DNA of 64,000 bases from Bacteroidales bacterium (GTDB lineage Bacteria > Bacteroidota > Bacteroidia > Bacteroidales > UBA932). The stretch covers positions 1-64,000 of the forward strand of contig SUYO01000003.1 in assembly GCA_015060385.1 (NCBI GenBank), given 5' to 3'. The first letter of the stretch is position 1. Each line of letters begins with the position of its first letter. Under the pieces are notes generated by a model. The model made no database searches, was not told where the DNA came from, and saw only the letters and a program-made list of their open reading frames with translations. Below, piece after piece: positions 26,766 through 36,333 of the stretch. The position numbers were made by a program, and so were the translations under genes.

Positions 26766-28475
26766 ATGAGAATCAAATCCTTGATTTTGAAAGTGCTCGC
26801 TGTTGCCGCCTTCGTGGCATCGGTTTCAGTCAGCTGCTCGGAGGTCTCGTTCATAGAGATCAATCCGCCTGCTGACCTTCAGAGCAAAATTGATTCAATC
26901 CAGGCAGTGAAAGACTCTCTTGCCGCCCTTAAGGGTGACAGGACCGACCTTACAATCGCTACAGGTATCGTAGGTGCAGAAGACTATTCATCAGGATGGT
27001 GGTCTGCTTTCTCGGACTACTTCCAGGTACCTCAGGGCAAGTGTCTGACAGTCAATTTCATCAACCACAACGGTGGAAGTGCGAACAACTGGAATAACTG
27101 GAACCTCTGCGTCGCATCAGGCGAGCGTGATTCGGACGGCTACAGCGAATTCTTCGTCATCCGTTCGGATGCCTACGGCTGGGGTAACGCAGATTACAAC
27201 GGAGCCATGATCAAGCAGGACTATCCTGATACAGACGGCGACGGTGATATCTGGCCTGACTTCAGGGCCCATCTCGATGGAGCATCTGTATCACTTCAGG
27301 TGGACTATGCTTCTGCAGGTGTAGTGTTCGTCACTGCAACTCATACTGCCGTTGACGGCACTGTCCTTACACAGACTTACGAGCAGCCTGTAACAGGTCC
27401 TACAGTTACAGCTTTCCTCATTGCTGATGCAAGCTGGATGGAAGTGAAGGAGGCATATATAGAGCCTTCGAAGATTGCTGAGATTCCTGACGAGATGGCT
27501 GCTTCGATTACAGTTACAGGTACTCCTGCAACTCTTGAAATCGGCCAGACTGATTTTTGGGGAAATGGTGTAGCAACAGTTACATTCGCTGACGGTTCTA
27601 CAACAGTTGCCGATACAGCCGACGTGACTTTCGTGGTTCCTGACCTTACTACTGTAGGTGAGAAGACCATCATCTACTCTTACAGCAAGACTAAGCAGGG
27701 CAATTATGGAAAGGCAGTTGCCGGAACCTATACTCTTGAGGTAGTCAATCCGGTTGTGTCTCTGGAGATTACAAAGCAGCCGGCTCTTACTACATATTAT
27801 GTATATGAGGCAGCTCCGGCTACATTGGCTTTCTCGACAGCAGGAATGGAAGTGAAGGCAACATATGCTGATGGTACATCAGGAGTCATGAACAATTCAT
27901 CTCTCGTGTTTGGAGAAGTCCCTGTTACTCCTGGCGAACAATCTGTTGAAGTCAAGTATGTGGGAGTTTCTTCAACCGTTACCGCAACCTGCAAGGTCAA
28001 TGTCGTCAAAGGCGTTGCTGAGGTAGGTCTTCTTGACTGTACAACTCCTTGGTGGACAGCATTTACTCAGGATAAGGTTGTTGCAGCCGGAGAGAGCGTG
28101 ACATTCAAGATGATGGTATACTCGTTAGGTGGTGAGAATTATCATAGTCCATGTACAATTCTTCGTCAGGCCGATCTTGTAGAAAATGCGGTAGTACGTA
28201 TGGACCACTTCGGTTGGGGAGCAGGATTTGACGGAAATGATACAAAGGTTGTAGAAAGCAACTGGAATTGGGACACATTCAAGCCGAACCTGAATCTTTC
28301 AAATGTTACGATAACTGTAACCAACAATGGTGACGATACTGCTGACATCAGGTATGCAGTAATCTATCCTAACGGTGAGGAGCATTTCCAGAACTATCTT
28401 GGTCTCAAGGTCAACAGTGCAGACCTTCAGACAGCGCTTGTAACCGAAGGATCATATCTTGTATTGTACGAGTAA
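26766..28475 (+). CDS. Surface lipoprotein with duplicated tryptophan-rich modules flanking Ig-like domains
   Basis: The 569-residue lipoprotein has a lipobox at Cys24 and a short helix/coiled coil (38-55). Two similar modules at about 67-230 and 417-568 flank two Ig-like domains (about 240-325 and 332-415). Both modules share W-W-x-A-F, G-x-x-x-T/V-x-F, an R-x-D-x-x-G-W-G motif and a W-x-x-F-x-x-x-L segment, then a G-(x)n-Q-x-Y-L ending. The many aromatic residues fit a carbohydrate-binding fold. Its place just before susC suggests a surface glycan-binding protein, although such genes usually follow susD. I do not recognise a numbered CBM family. Confidence 0.75.
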   Translation: MRIKSLILKVLAVAAFVASVSVSCSEVSFIEINPPADLQSKIDSIQAVKDSLAALKGDRTDLTIATGIVGAEDYSSGWWSAFSDYFQVPQGKCLTVNFINHNGGSANNWNNWNLCVASGERDSDGYSEFFVIRSDAYGWGNADYNGAMIKQDYPDTDGDGDIWPDFRAHLDGASVSLQVDYASAGVVFVTATHTAVDGTVLTQTYEQPVTGPTVTAFLIADASWMEVKEAYIEPSKIAEIPDEMAASITVTGTPATLEIGQTDFWGNGVATVTFADGSTTVADTADVTFVVPDLTTVGEKTIIYSYSKTKQGNYGKAVAGTYTLEVVNPVVSLEITKQPALTTYYVYEAAPATLAFSTAGMEVKATYADGTSGVMNNSSLVFGEVPVTPGEQSVEVKYVGVSSTVTATCKVNVVKGVAEVGLLDCTTPWWTAFTQDKVVAAGESVTFKMMVYSLGGENYHSPCTILRQADLVENAVVRMDHFGWGAGFDGNDTKVVESNWNWDTFKPNLNLSNVTITVTNNGDDTADIRYAVIYPNGEEHFQNYLGLKVNSADLQTALVTEGSYLVLYE

Positions 28476-28493
28476 TCTTAAGACTATCACATT

Positions 28494-31400
28494 ATGAAAC
28501 ATAATATTGTAAAAATAGCACTTTGCAGCCTTCTGGCAGCCGCTCCTCTTGCTGCTGTCACAGCTTCGGCAGCTTCAGCTGAGGCTATCCAGGCGAACAA
28601 TGTGACAATCAAGGGACAGGTTGTCGATGAAAGCGGCATGCCTGTACCGGGTGTCGGAGTCGTTGTAGCCGGTACGACTATCGGTACGACAGCCGATATT
28701 GACGGTTACTTCTCTCTTGAAGTGCCTGCTGACGCTACCGTACAGTTCATCTCTGTAGGTATGGAGACCATCGAGATGGCAGTAAACGGACGTTCTGATC
28801 TCGGTACTATCGTAATGAAGGTCGAGAACACGATCCTCGATCAGGTGGTAGTCGTAGGTTACGGTTCGCAGCGTAAGGTTGACCTTACAGGTTCCGTAGC
28901 CATCGTTGACGCTGACGAAATGAAGAAGGTATCTCACTCGAACATCTCTTCAATGCTCGAGGGTAAGGTTGCCGGTGTACAGATCACATCTGACGGTCAG
29001 CCTGGTGCAGACCCTTCAGTACGTATCCGTGGTCTGGGCAGCTTCGGAAGCACAGCTCCTCTCTACGTTATCGACGGCGTTCCTATGGGTACTACCATCC
29101 GTGACTTCTCACCTAACGACATCGAGACAATCCAGGTCCTCAAGGACGCTTCTGCAGCGGCTATCTACGGTTCGCGTGCAGCTAACGGTGTGGTCATCAT
29201 CACAACCAAGAGCGGTAAGAAGAGCCAGCCTATGAAGGTTGACTACCGCGGTTATGCCGGTGTAGACCAGATCCGCAAGGGTGTATATGACGTGATGGAT
29301 GCGACCCAGTACGGCGAGTACGTACGCATGGCGTTCGCAAACAGCGGAATGGAGGCACCTGCAGGTTATCAGATCGGCAACCCTCTCTATCTCGATCCTG
29401 CCCAGATCAATACCGACTGGTTTGACGAAGTGTTCAAGACAGGTATCCGTCAGAACCACAACGTAAACGTCTCAGGTGGTGGCGAGAACAATACATACAA
29501 CGTCGCTCTCGACTACTTCAGCCAGAAGGGTACTCTCGAAGGAGCAGGTCCTAACTATGACCGTTTCACTGTCCGCGTGAACAATACGATGGACGTGAAG
29601 TTCCTCAAGCTCCGTACAGGTATCGTATACAGCCACAGTCTCCAGGACAACATGGCTCTCTCGAATGCAAACGAGTATGTGCAGGGTCTCTATGGCCAGC
29701 AGTTCCCGATCATGGCTTCAGCCCTTCTCATGCCGCCAAGCATCAAGGCTTATGACGAGTCTACATGGTGTCTCGACGATAAGCTCGGAGCAGCATCGAA
29801 CTATTCATACGATGCTTACGGATACGGTACATACTATTCTAACCAGCATGGTGACATCCGTATGCAGAACCCTCTCCTTACAAACAACATTCTGGAGAGA
29901 AACACTACTGTTGACCGTATAGTTGCGACAGGTTCAGCTACCCTCGATCTTATCGGAATGTTCGGTGCAAAGAGCGAGAACCATAAGCTCGAGTACAACC
30001 TCAACCTCTCATACAGCCGTACATATGCAAAGGACTTCACTTTCATTCCTGCATTCATCGTGAGTGAAACGAACTACCTTGCAAAGACAAACGAGACTCT
30101 CAACCAGGGTTACCGTTCATACACTGACGGTCTTATCGAGAACTTCATCACATACGACGGAAAGATGGGCAAGCACCATCTCAATGTAGTTGCAGGTCAT
30201 ACATTCCAGCGCGAGAGCCACCACTCTCTCACAGGCATCGGTACTTCAATGCCTGAGCCTTACTACCTCCAGGTAGGAAACGCAGAGACAAGAAACGCTT
30301 CAAGCTTTGAAAGCGAGCATGTCCTCACATCTTACATCGGCCGTATCAACTACGACTACGGTGAAAGATATCTCTTCCAGGCTACTGTACGTCGCGACGG
30401 TTCAAGCCGCCTTTCAAACGACGGACGTTGGGGCTGGTTCCCTTCAGGATCCCTCGGATGGCGTATCGACAAGGAGCCTTTCTTCAATGTTGACCCTCAG
30501 CTTGTAAGCCTCCTCAAGGTACGTGCTTCATATGGTGTACTCGGTAACGAGAACATCGGTGACTACCAGTTCATGGCAACAATGGCAAGAGGAAACTACA
30601 CCTACAGCTTCAACGGTGACAAGATCACAGGTTCGGCTATCTCTGACTATGTGAACACTGCCATCAAGTGGGAGAAGAAGAAGACTCTCGACATCGGTCT
30701 CGACTATGCGATGTTCGGCGGTAAGCTCGAATTCAATGCAGACTGGTACAAGTCAGTATCTGAGGACCTCCTCTACAGCGTTCCTGTTCCGGCAGAGGCT
30801 GGTGCAACCAACGGTACCGTTACAATGAACGCCGCTACAATGGAGAACACAGGTCTTGAGTTCGCTCTTGCATGGCATGACTACGGTCACGATCTCAAGT
30901 ATGACATCTCTGCAAACCTTACTCTTCCTAAGAACAAGGTGACATCTCTCGGTATGGGAGAAGCTCAGCGTATCGACGGAGACTGCATCACAAGAGTGGG
31001 CAGCGAGGTAGGTCAGTTCTACGGATATGTATATGAGGGTATCTTCCAGAGCCAGGAGGAGATCGACAACCGTATCAATGACGAAGGTCTTCATGTGAAC
31101 CAGAACGGCGCGCAGCCAGGTGACGTTGCTTACAAGGATGTCAACAACGACGGTGAGATCACTGCAGACGACCGTACCATCCTCGGCAGCGGTATGCCTA
31201 AGGTTCAGTTCGGTCTCAGCTTCCGTCTCGAGTACAAGGGCTTCGACCTCAACGTATCTACTTACGGTGCAGCAGGATATCAGGTGATGGACTTCATCGA
31301 CAGAACCCTCCGCGGATCATACGGTGCTACCAATAAGAGCGTGGATCTCGTGAATGCATGGACTCCTGAGAACCCAAGCACAACAGTTCCAAGAGTATAC

Positions 31401-31691
31401 TGGGCAAGCACAGGTTCGATTACAAACGACATGTTCAGCTCACGCTTCCTCCAGAACGGTGCATACTGGAAGATCGCTAACGTAGAGCTCGGCTACAACT
31501 TCCCTGACAAGTGGTTCAAGGGCGTTATCAGCGGTGCACGTCTCTATGTTTCAGGACAGAACCTTGCTACAATCTCAAAGTATAGAGGATATAACATTGA
31601 CTTCGCAGGCGGTACATTCACTCCTGGATACAACTACTGTTCATATCCTACTCCAATGACGATGATGGTGGGTGTAAACCTTTCATTCTAA
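28494..31691 (+). CDS. SusC-like TonB-dependent outer-membrane receptor
   Basis: The 1065-residue protein has a signal peptide (about 1-30) and a CarboxypepD_reg-like domain (about 39-113, G-Q-V-V-D-E-S-G-M-P-V-P-G-V). A TonB box region with V-V-V-V-G-Y-G-S-Q, a plug domain (about 125-235, V-R-I-R-G-L-G-S and A-A-I-Y-G-S-R-A-A-N-G-V) and a 22-strand barrel complete it, with a terminal aromatic. It imports oligosaccharides, here probably arabino-oligosaccharides, using TonB/ExbBD energy. It pairs with the SusD gene 23 bases downstream. The codon use indicates high expression. Confidence 0.95.
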   Translation: MKHNIVKIALCSLLAAAPLAAVTASAASAEAIQANNVTIKGQVVDESGMPVPGVGVVVAGTTIGTTADIDGYFSLEVPADATVQFISVGMETIEMAVNGRSDLGTIVMKVENTILDQVVVVGYGSQRKVDLTGSVAIVDADEMKKVSHSNISSMLEGKVAGVQITSDGQPGADPSVRIRGLGSFGSTAPLYVIDGVPMGTTIRDFSPNDIETIQVLKDASAAAIYGSRAANGVVIITTKSGKKSQPMKVDYRGYAGVDQIRKGVYDVMDATQYGEYVRMAFANSGMEAPAGYQIGNPLYLDPAQINTDWFDEVFKTGIRQNHNVNVSGGGENNTYNVALDYFSQKGTLEGAGPNYDRFTVRVNNTMDVKFLKLRTGIVYSHSLQDNMALSNANEYVQGLYGQQFPIMASALLMPPSIKAYDESTWCLDDKLGAASNYSYDAYGYGTYYSNQHGDIRMQNPLLTNNILERNTTVDRIVATGSATLDLIGMFGAKSENHKLEYNLNLSYSRTYAKDFTFIPAFIVSETNYLAKTNETLNQGYRSYTDGLIENFITYDGKMGKHHLNVVAGHTFQRESHHSLTGIGTSMPEPYYLQVGNAETRNASSFESEHVLTSYIGRINYDYGERYLFQATVRRDGSSRLSNDGRWGWFPSGSLGWRIDKEPFFNVDPQLVSLLKVRASYGVLGNENIGDYQFMATMARGNYTYSFNGDKITGSAISDYVNTAIKWEKKKTLDIGLDYAMFGGKLEFNADWYKSVSEDLLYSVPVPAEAGATNGTVTMNAATMENTGLEFALAWHDYGHDLKYDISANLTLPKNKVTSLGMGEAQRIDGDCITRVGSEVGQFYGYVYEGIFQSQEEIDNRINDEGLHVNQNGAQPGDVAYKDVNNDGEITADDRTILGSGMPKVQFGLSFRLEYKGFDLNVSTYGAAGYQVMDFIDRTLRGSYGATNKSVDLVNAWTPENPSTTVPRVYWASTGSITNDMFSSRFLQNGAYWKIANVELGYNFPDKWFKGVISGARLYVSGQNLATISKYRGYNIDFAGGTFTPGYNYCSYPTPMTMMVGVNLSF

Positions 31692-31714
31692 GAGGTCAAA
31701 CTTGTAATGTGTAA

Positions 31715-33490
31715 ATGAATATGAAAAAAGTATATATAATTCTGTCAGCTTTGGCTGTGGTATTCGGAATGGCTTCATGCAACGACGAGCTTGAACTCAG
31801 GAATCCGAACAACCAGACCACCTACGATTTCGGTGACTCTGAATCCGAACTCCAGGAGGCAGTGATCTCATGCTACAACAGAATCCGTCTCGAGGGTACA
31901 TTCGCCCGCGTAGGTTATACTATGGACGCTGTCCGTGGTGACGAGATCTGGAATGCATCTCAGATATGGTATCTTCCATATGACAACCTCAACATCTCTG
32001 CAGGTGGTGATGATATCGGAACACAGTGGATCTGGCGTGACTGCTACCATGTGGTGAACCGTTGTAACTTCGTTCTCCAGAAGGTGGAGACTTGCGAGCT
32101 CAGCGAGAAGTCTTATAAGGAGATCAAGGGCCAGGCCCTCTTCCTCAGAGCTCTTGCTTACTACACGATCGCTACATACTATCAGACAGCTCCTCTGTTC
32201 AACGACTACGCCCAGTATTCGTCAATGGAGACAATGTATGCTCCTTGCGTACCTCAGGATGATCTCTTCAACCAGATCGACGCAGACCTTGTTGAGGCAA
32301 TGCAGATCCTTCCTTCACGCAATCAGGGCGGCGAATGGGCAGGCGGTCGCGCAACCTGCGGTGCAGCAGCCGGTTACTATGCACGTTCACTCATGTTCCG
32401 TCACAAGTTTGCAGATGCTCTTGTTGTCCTCAAGGACATCATCGCCGGCAAGTACGGTTCATACAAGCTCATGGCTGACTATGGTGACAACTTCCGTGAG
32501 GGTGCAGCTTACGAGAACAACGAGGAGAGCCTCTTCGAGGTTCAGTACCTTGACTATGGCAAGGGCGGTGTTGACGAGGAGTGGACTCCAGTAAACATCT
32601 CGTCTAATGCAACTCAGGGTCATGCAGTCGAGTCAAACTATGCTCCTACGATGTTCGGTAGCTGGGCTGACCTTTCGGTTTCTCCATGGCTCTACAACCT
32701 CTTCAAGGCTGAGAAGTGTACTGACGGTACCCTTGACCCAAGACTCTATTGGACAATCTCTTCTTATGAGCCTGAGTATGACATCTATACAGGCGGCAAG
32801 AATGCAGGTTATCCTAACGGAAACGACCCTCGTCAGAATGTCATCTATCAGACAGTTGTGACTGAGACTCCTGTAACCAACGCTACAAACGGCGGATTCT
32901 CTTCTGCAAAGTGGACATATGCCCGTCAGGATGTATGCTCTTCTATCGTTACAGGTCTCCACTGCGGTATCAACCTCCGACTCATGCGTTATTCTGACGT
33001 GCTTCTCCGCGCTGCCGAGTGTATCAATGAGATCGAGGGTCCTACTGCAGAGGCTATCGGATACATCAACGAGGTACGTCGCCGCGCAGGTCTTGCTGAC
33101 CTTGCTCTTGCCGACTTCCCTACAGCTGACAAGCTCTTCGAGCAGATCGCCAATGTAGAGCGTCCTAAGGAGTTCGGTTGCGAGAACGGCCGTGGTATCG
33201 ACCTCATCCGCTGGGGCTTCTTCCACGCATCAGACCGTATGGAGCAGCTCAAGGATCACGGCAGCTATGTACTTGACGGAACCAAGGCCAACACTACTTA
33301 TCCGGTAGTGAACCCTACAGGTAACACTTTCCAGTACTATCAGCCAGGTCATGAGTATTTCCCTATCTATCAGGGAACCCTCAATGCAAACCCTAACCTC
33401 GGTTCAGGTAACTCAGCAAACACAAATACTGACAACAAGGCTGTATTCGAGGCAAACGGCTGGACAATCCGCCCTGTTGTAAAGCTCTAA
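31715..33490 (+). CDS. SusD-like glycan-binding lipoprotein
   Basis: The 591-residue surface lipoprotein has a lipobox (F-G-M-A-S-C, Cys about 21). The SusD/RagB fold has N-terminal TPR-like helices, with R-A-L-A-Y-Y and the R-Y-S-D-V-L-L-R-A-A-E-C block late in the protein. It forms the lid over the SusC barrel and captures the glycan. The start may be M1 (31715) or M3 (31721). A terminator hairpin follows at 33514-33545, separating it from the GH43 genes. Confidence 0.94.
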   Translation: MNMKKVYIILSALAVVFGMASCNDELELRNPNNQTTYDFGDSESELQEAVISCYNRIRLEGTFARVGYTMDAVRGDEIWNASQIWYLPYDNLNISAGGDDIGTQWIWRDCYHVVNRCNFVLQKVETCELSEKSYKEIKGQALFLRALAYYTIATYYQTAPLFNDYAQYSSMETMYAPCVPQDDLFNQIDADLVEAMQILPSRNQGGEWAGGRATCGAAAGYYARSLMFRHKFADALVVLKDIIAGKYGSYKLMADYGDNFREGAAYENNEESLFEVQYLDYGKGGVDEEWTPVNISSNATQGHAVESNYAPTMFGSWADLSVSPWLYNLFKAEKCTDGTLDPRLYWTISSYEPEYDIYTGGKNAGYPNGNDPRQNVIYQTVVTETPVTNATNGGFSSAKWTYARQDVCSSIVTGLHCGINLRLMRYSDVLLRAAECINEIEGPTAEAIGYINEVRRRAGLADLALADFPTADKLFEQIANVERPKEFGCENGRGIDLIRWGFFHASDRMEQLKDHGSYVLDGTKANTTYPVVNPTGNTFQYYQPGHEYFPIYQGTLNANPNLGSGNSANTNTDNKAVFEANGWTIRPVVKL

Positions 33491-33513
33491 TACAGACCAT
33501 ATTATGAATCTTT

Positions 33514-33549
33514 ATGTCATCCAGGCATTTCAGCCTGGATGACATTTTG
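33514..33549 (+). terminator. Terminator after susD
   Basis: ATGTCATCCAGGC (33514-33526) pairs perfectly with GCCTGGATGACAT (33533-33545) around a six-base loop and is followed by TTTT. It probably gives partial termination before the GH43 genes. The GTCATCC start resembles the REP-like elements. Confidence 0.65.
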
Positions 33550-33563
33550 GAATATTAAGCGTT

Positions 33564-35225
33564 ATGAGATTTGAAAACCGCTTGCTCAAGGCCCTTCTCG
33601 TAGCAGTGGCAGCCGTCGCGGTATCCTGCGAGGATCCTTCCAAGGGAACCGGAATCCAGACAGGTACAGGAAACGGAAAAGACCCGGGAACCGAGGTGGT
33701 GATACCTGACTACGAGGATGACTATTCGGCGATTGCCGGATGGGGAGACCATAACAAATGGAACCTTGCCAATGTGCATGACCCGTCCATAGCCTGGTAT
33801 GACGGCTATTATTACATGTATGGAACCGACGCCTCTTATGGAAATGAGCATCTCAAGGCCACCACAGGCCGTCATTTTCCGGGAAAGCGTTCGAAGGACC
33901 TCGTGAACTGGACCTACGTTCCCGGCCCGATGAACGATGCTCCGACATGGGTGAAGGACTCCCTCAACAACATCAGAAAACGCATGAACCTTCCGGCGAT
34001 TTCGAACCCGAACTACGGATATTGGGCTCCGGTCGTGAGGGAGGTGGACGGTAAGCTCCGCATGTACTACTGCATCGTGATCGACAATCTTATCGGTACA
34101 GGCGGCTGGGGCGAGCGTGCCTTCATCGGAATGTGCGAGACTACCGATCCGGTGAACGGAAAATGGGAGGACAAGGGCTATGTGGTATGTTCTTCGAGCG
34201 ACCGCGGACGTGACGGATGGAAGCGTCCGAGCCCTGACAACTGGGACGGATATTTCTATTACAACGCGATCGACCCTACCTATCTCGTGGACGATCCTTC
34301 GGGAAAGCACTACCTTATCTACGGTTCATGGCACAGCGGCTTCGCCCTTCTGGAGATCGATCCTGAGAGCGGAATGCCTGTGAACGCTCCTCTCGGAGAG
34401 CCTTGGGCTGATTCTGTGGACGACCTGACTGCGCGTTATGGTGTACGTGTGGGCACACGTACCGCCGGCAGCCGCTGGCAGGGAAGCGAGGCACCGGAGG
34501 TGATATACAAGGACGGATATTATTATCTGTTCATGGCATATGACGGACTTGATGTTCCTTACAACACACGCGTGGTAAGGAGCGAGAAGATCGAAGGTCC
34601 TTATCATGACATCACTGGCCGTAACTTCACCAACGGTCGCGGAGACTGCTATCCTATCGTCACACATCCTTACCGTTTCAGCGAAGGTCACGGCTGGGTG
34701 GGCATAGCTCACTGCTGCGTTTTCCCTGAGCATGATGGAGATGACTGGTTCTACAGCTCGCAGGGACGTCTTCCTGTGAATGTAGGCGGCAATCCGCACA
34801 GCAACGCCATAATGATGGGTCATGTACGCCGTCTGGTGTGGTGTCCTGCTTCGGCTGACGAGCCGGGCAACCTCTGGCCTATAGCCCTTCCTGAGCGTTA
34901 TGCCGGTATTCCTGACGATGAGATCAAGAAGGAAGACCTTGTAGGAAGATGGGAGCACATCGATCTTGCCTATGATTATGCAAAGCAGCGTGTGTCCAAG
35001 GAAATGGTCCTCAAGGAAGATGGTACCATGGTCGGTGCCCTTAAGGGTACATGGACCTATGATGCTTCAAAGAAATGGCTTACATTCAATGTGGATGGAA
35101 AGAAGGTCGTCGTATGCGTAGAACGAGAGGCTGACTGGGAGGCATCTCCTCGTCGTGCGACCATCGTATATGCAGGAACAGAAAAGTCCCTCAACTCCAC
35201 ATGGTGGGGCAAAAAAGTTGAATGA
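33564..35225 (+). CDS. GH43 endo-arabinanase lipoprotein with C-terminal domain
   Basis: The 553-residue lipoprotein (Cys22 in V-A-V-S-C) has a five-bladed GH43 propeller (about 65-440). The expected catalytic acids are Asp73 in V-H-D-P-S, Asp238 in A-I-D-P-T-Y and Glu309 in G-S-E-A-P-E-V. The C-terminal beta domain (about 455-553, starting L-V-G-R-W-E-H) resembles the lipocalin-like domain of large endo-alpha-1,5-arabinanases. It probably cuts arabinan at the cell surface. The stop overlaps the next GH43 start (ATGA). An exo-acting arabinofuranosidase is the alternative. Confidence 0.9.
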   Translation: MRFENRLLKALLVAVAAVAVSCEDPSKGTGIQTGTGNGKDPGTEVVIPDYEDDYSAIAGWGDHNKWNLANVHDPSIAWYDGYYYMYGTDASYGNEHLKATTGRHFPGKRSKDLVNWTYVPGPMNDAPTWVKDSLNNIRKRMNLPAISNPNYGYWAPVVREVDGKLRMYYCIVIDNLIGTGGWGERAFIGMCETTDPVNGKWEDKGYVVCSSSDRGRDGWKRPSPDNWDGYFYYNAIDPTYLVDDPSGKHYLIYGSWHSGFALLEIDPESGMPVNAPLGEPWADSVDDLTARYGVRVGTRTAGSRWQGSEAPEVIYKDGYYYLFMAYDGLDVPYNTRVVRSEKIEGPYHDITGRNFTNGRGDCYPIVTHPYRFSEGHGWVGIAHCCVFPEHDGDDWFYSSQGRLPVNVGGNPHSNAIMMGHVRRLVWCPASADEPGNLWPIALPERYAGIPDDEIKKEDLVGRWEHIDLAYDYAKQRVSKEMVLKEDGTMVGALKGTWTYDASKKWLTFNVDGKKVVVCVEREADWEASPRRATIVYAGTEKSLNSTWWGKKVE

Positions 35226-36262
35226 TCATGAAAAACATATTACTGACACTTTGCCTTCTGGCAACCCTTACCCTTTCCGCACAGCCGCGCGGTCCGCAGC
35301 AGAATGTCGAATTCGAATATCCTGATGCACATGACCCTGTGGCAGCATTCTGCGACGGACGATACTATGTATTCACTACAGGAATGGGCATAATGTCCTC
35401 TGCAGACCTTGTGAAATGGCGCTTCGAGGGCCGTATCCTTGACGATATCCCTCAGTGGGCTGCAGACAAGGGCTTCAAGGGCATGCCATGGGCTCCGGAC
35501 GTATTCTACCATGACGGTACATACTATGTGTATTATTCATATTCGCACTTCGGCAAGAACGAGTCTGCGATAGGAGTAGTTACCAACAAGACCCTCAACC
35601 CTCAGTCTCCCGACTACAAGTGGGAAGACAAGGGAATGATCTTCGAGTCAGTTCCCGGCCGTGACGAGTGGAATGCCATCGATGCCAACGTCATCATGGA
35701 TGAAAACGGCGATGCATGGCTTGCGTTCGGTTCGTTCTGGAGAGGTCTGAAGATGTTCAAGCTGGATAAGACCCTTACCCGCATGGCTCAGCCGCAGGTA
35801 TGGTTCCCGATCTCACGCAGACCTGAGGGTACGGCTGAAGACACTTCGAAGACTGATACCGCTGTGACCGCCGACCCACGAGGCAAGGACTTCGATGCCG
35901 GAAACGGTGCGGTCGAGGCTCCTTTCATCTTCAGGCACGACGGATGGTACTACCTCTTCGTATCATATGACCTTTGCTGCCGTGGCGAAAAGAGTACATA
36001 CAACGTTGTCGTAGGCCGTTCGAAGACCGTTACCGGTCCATATTATGACAAGGACGGCGTGTCTATGATGAACAGCGGCGGAACTGTCGTTGCCAAAGGA
36101 AACGATCAGTTCGCCGGCGTGGGTCACTGCTCGGTATATACCTTCGGAGACAAGGACTACATCTTCATGCACGGCTATGACAAGGATCAGGACTACAGGT
36201 CCAAGCTCCTTGTCCGCGAACTTAACTGGTCTGAAGACGGATGGCCTGTCGTTGAACTCTGA
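35222..36262 (+). CDS. GH43 arabinanase/arabinosidase
   Basis: The 346-residue exported enzyme has a signal peptide ending L-S-A-Q (mature from about 21). A compact five-bladed GH43 propeller has Asp38 in A-H-D-P, Asp154 in N-A-I-D-A-N and Glu232 in V-E-A-P-F. W-A-P-D-V and S-Y-D-L-C-C are typical of arabinan endo-1,5-alpha-L-arabinosidases. It lacks any extra module. It is translated with the preceding GH43 (four-base overlap); the M3 start at 35228 is also possible. It is the last gene of the locus. Confidence 0.9.
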   Translation: MIMKNILLTLCLLATLTLSAQPRGPQQNVEFEYPDAHDPVAAFCDGRYYVFTTGMGIMSSADLVKWRFEGRILDDIPQWAADKGFKGMPWAPDVFYHDGTYYVYYSYSHFGKNESAIGVVTNKTLNPQSPDYKWEDKGMIFESVPGRDEWNAIDANVIMDENGDAWLAFGSFWRGLKMFKLDKTLTRMAQPQVWFPISRRPEGTAEDTSKTDTAVTADPRGKDFDAGNGAVEAPFIFRHDGWYYLFVSYDLCCRGEKSTYNVVVGRSKTVTGPYYDKDGVSMMNSGGTVVAKGNDQFAGVGHCSVYTFGDKDYIFMHGYDKDQDYRSKLLVRELNWSEDGWPVVEL

Positions 36263-36293
36263 TGCCATCCCAAACGATGTCGCAGAAACTTGC

Positions 36294-36301
36294 TATATTT
36301 G
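36294..36301 (+). promoter_or_regulatory. -7 box TATATTTG for the epimerase gene
   Basis: Exact TAnnTTTG whose last base is the first base of the terminator stem at 36301. Transcripts for the downstream gene would start inside the hairpin. Confidence 0.5.
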
Positions 36302-36330
36302 CAGTCTGAATTTCAGACTGCATTTTTTTT
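36301..36330 (+). terminator. Intrinsic terminator of the arabinan locus
   Basis: GCAGTCTGAA (36301-36310) pairs perfectly with TTCAGACTGC (36312-36321) and is followed by A and eight T's. It ends three bases before the next start codon, so terminator and promoter are interlocked. Confidence 0.75.
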
Positions 36331-36333
36331 ATC

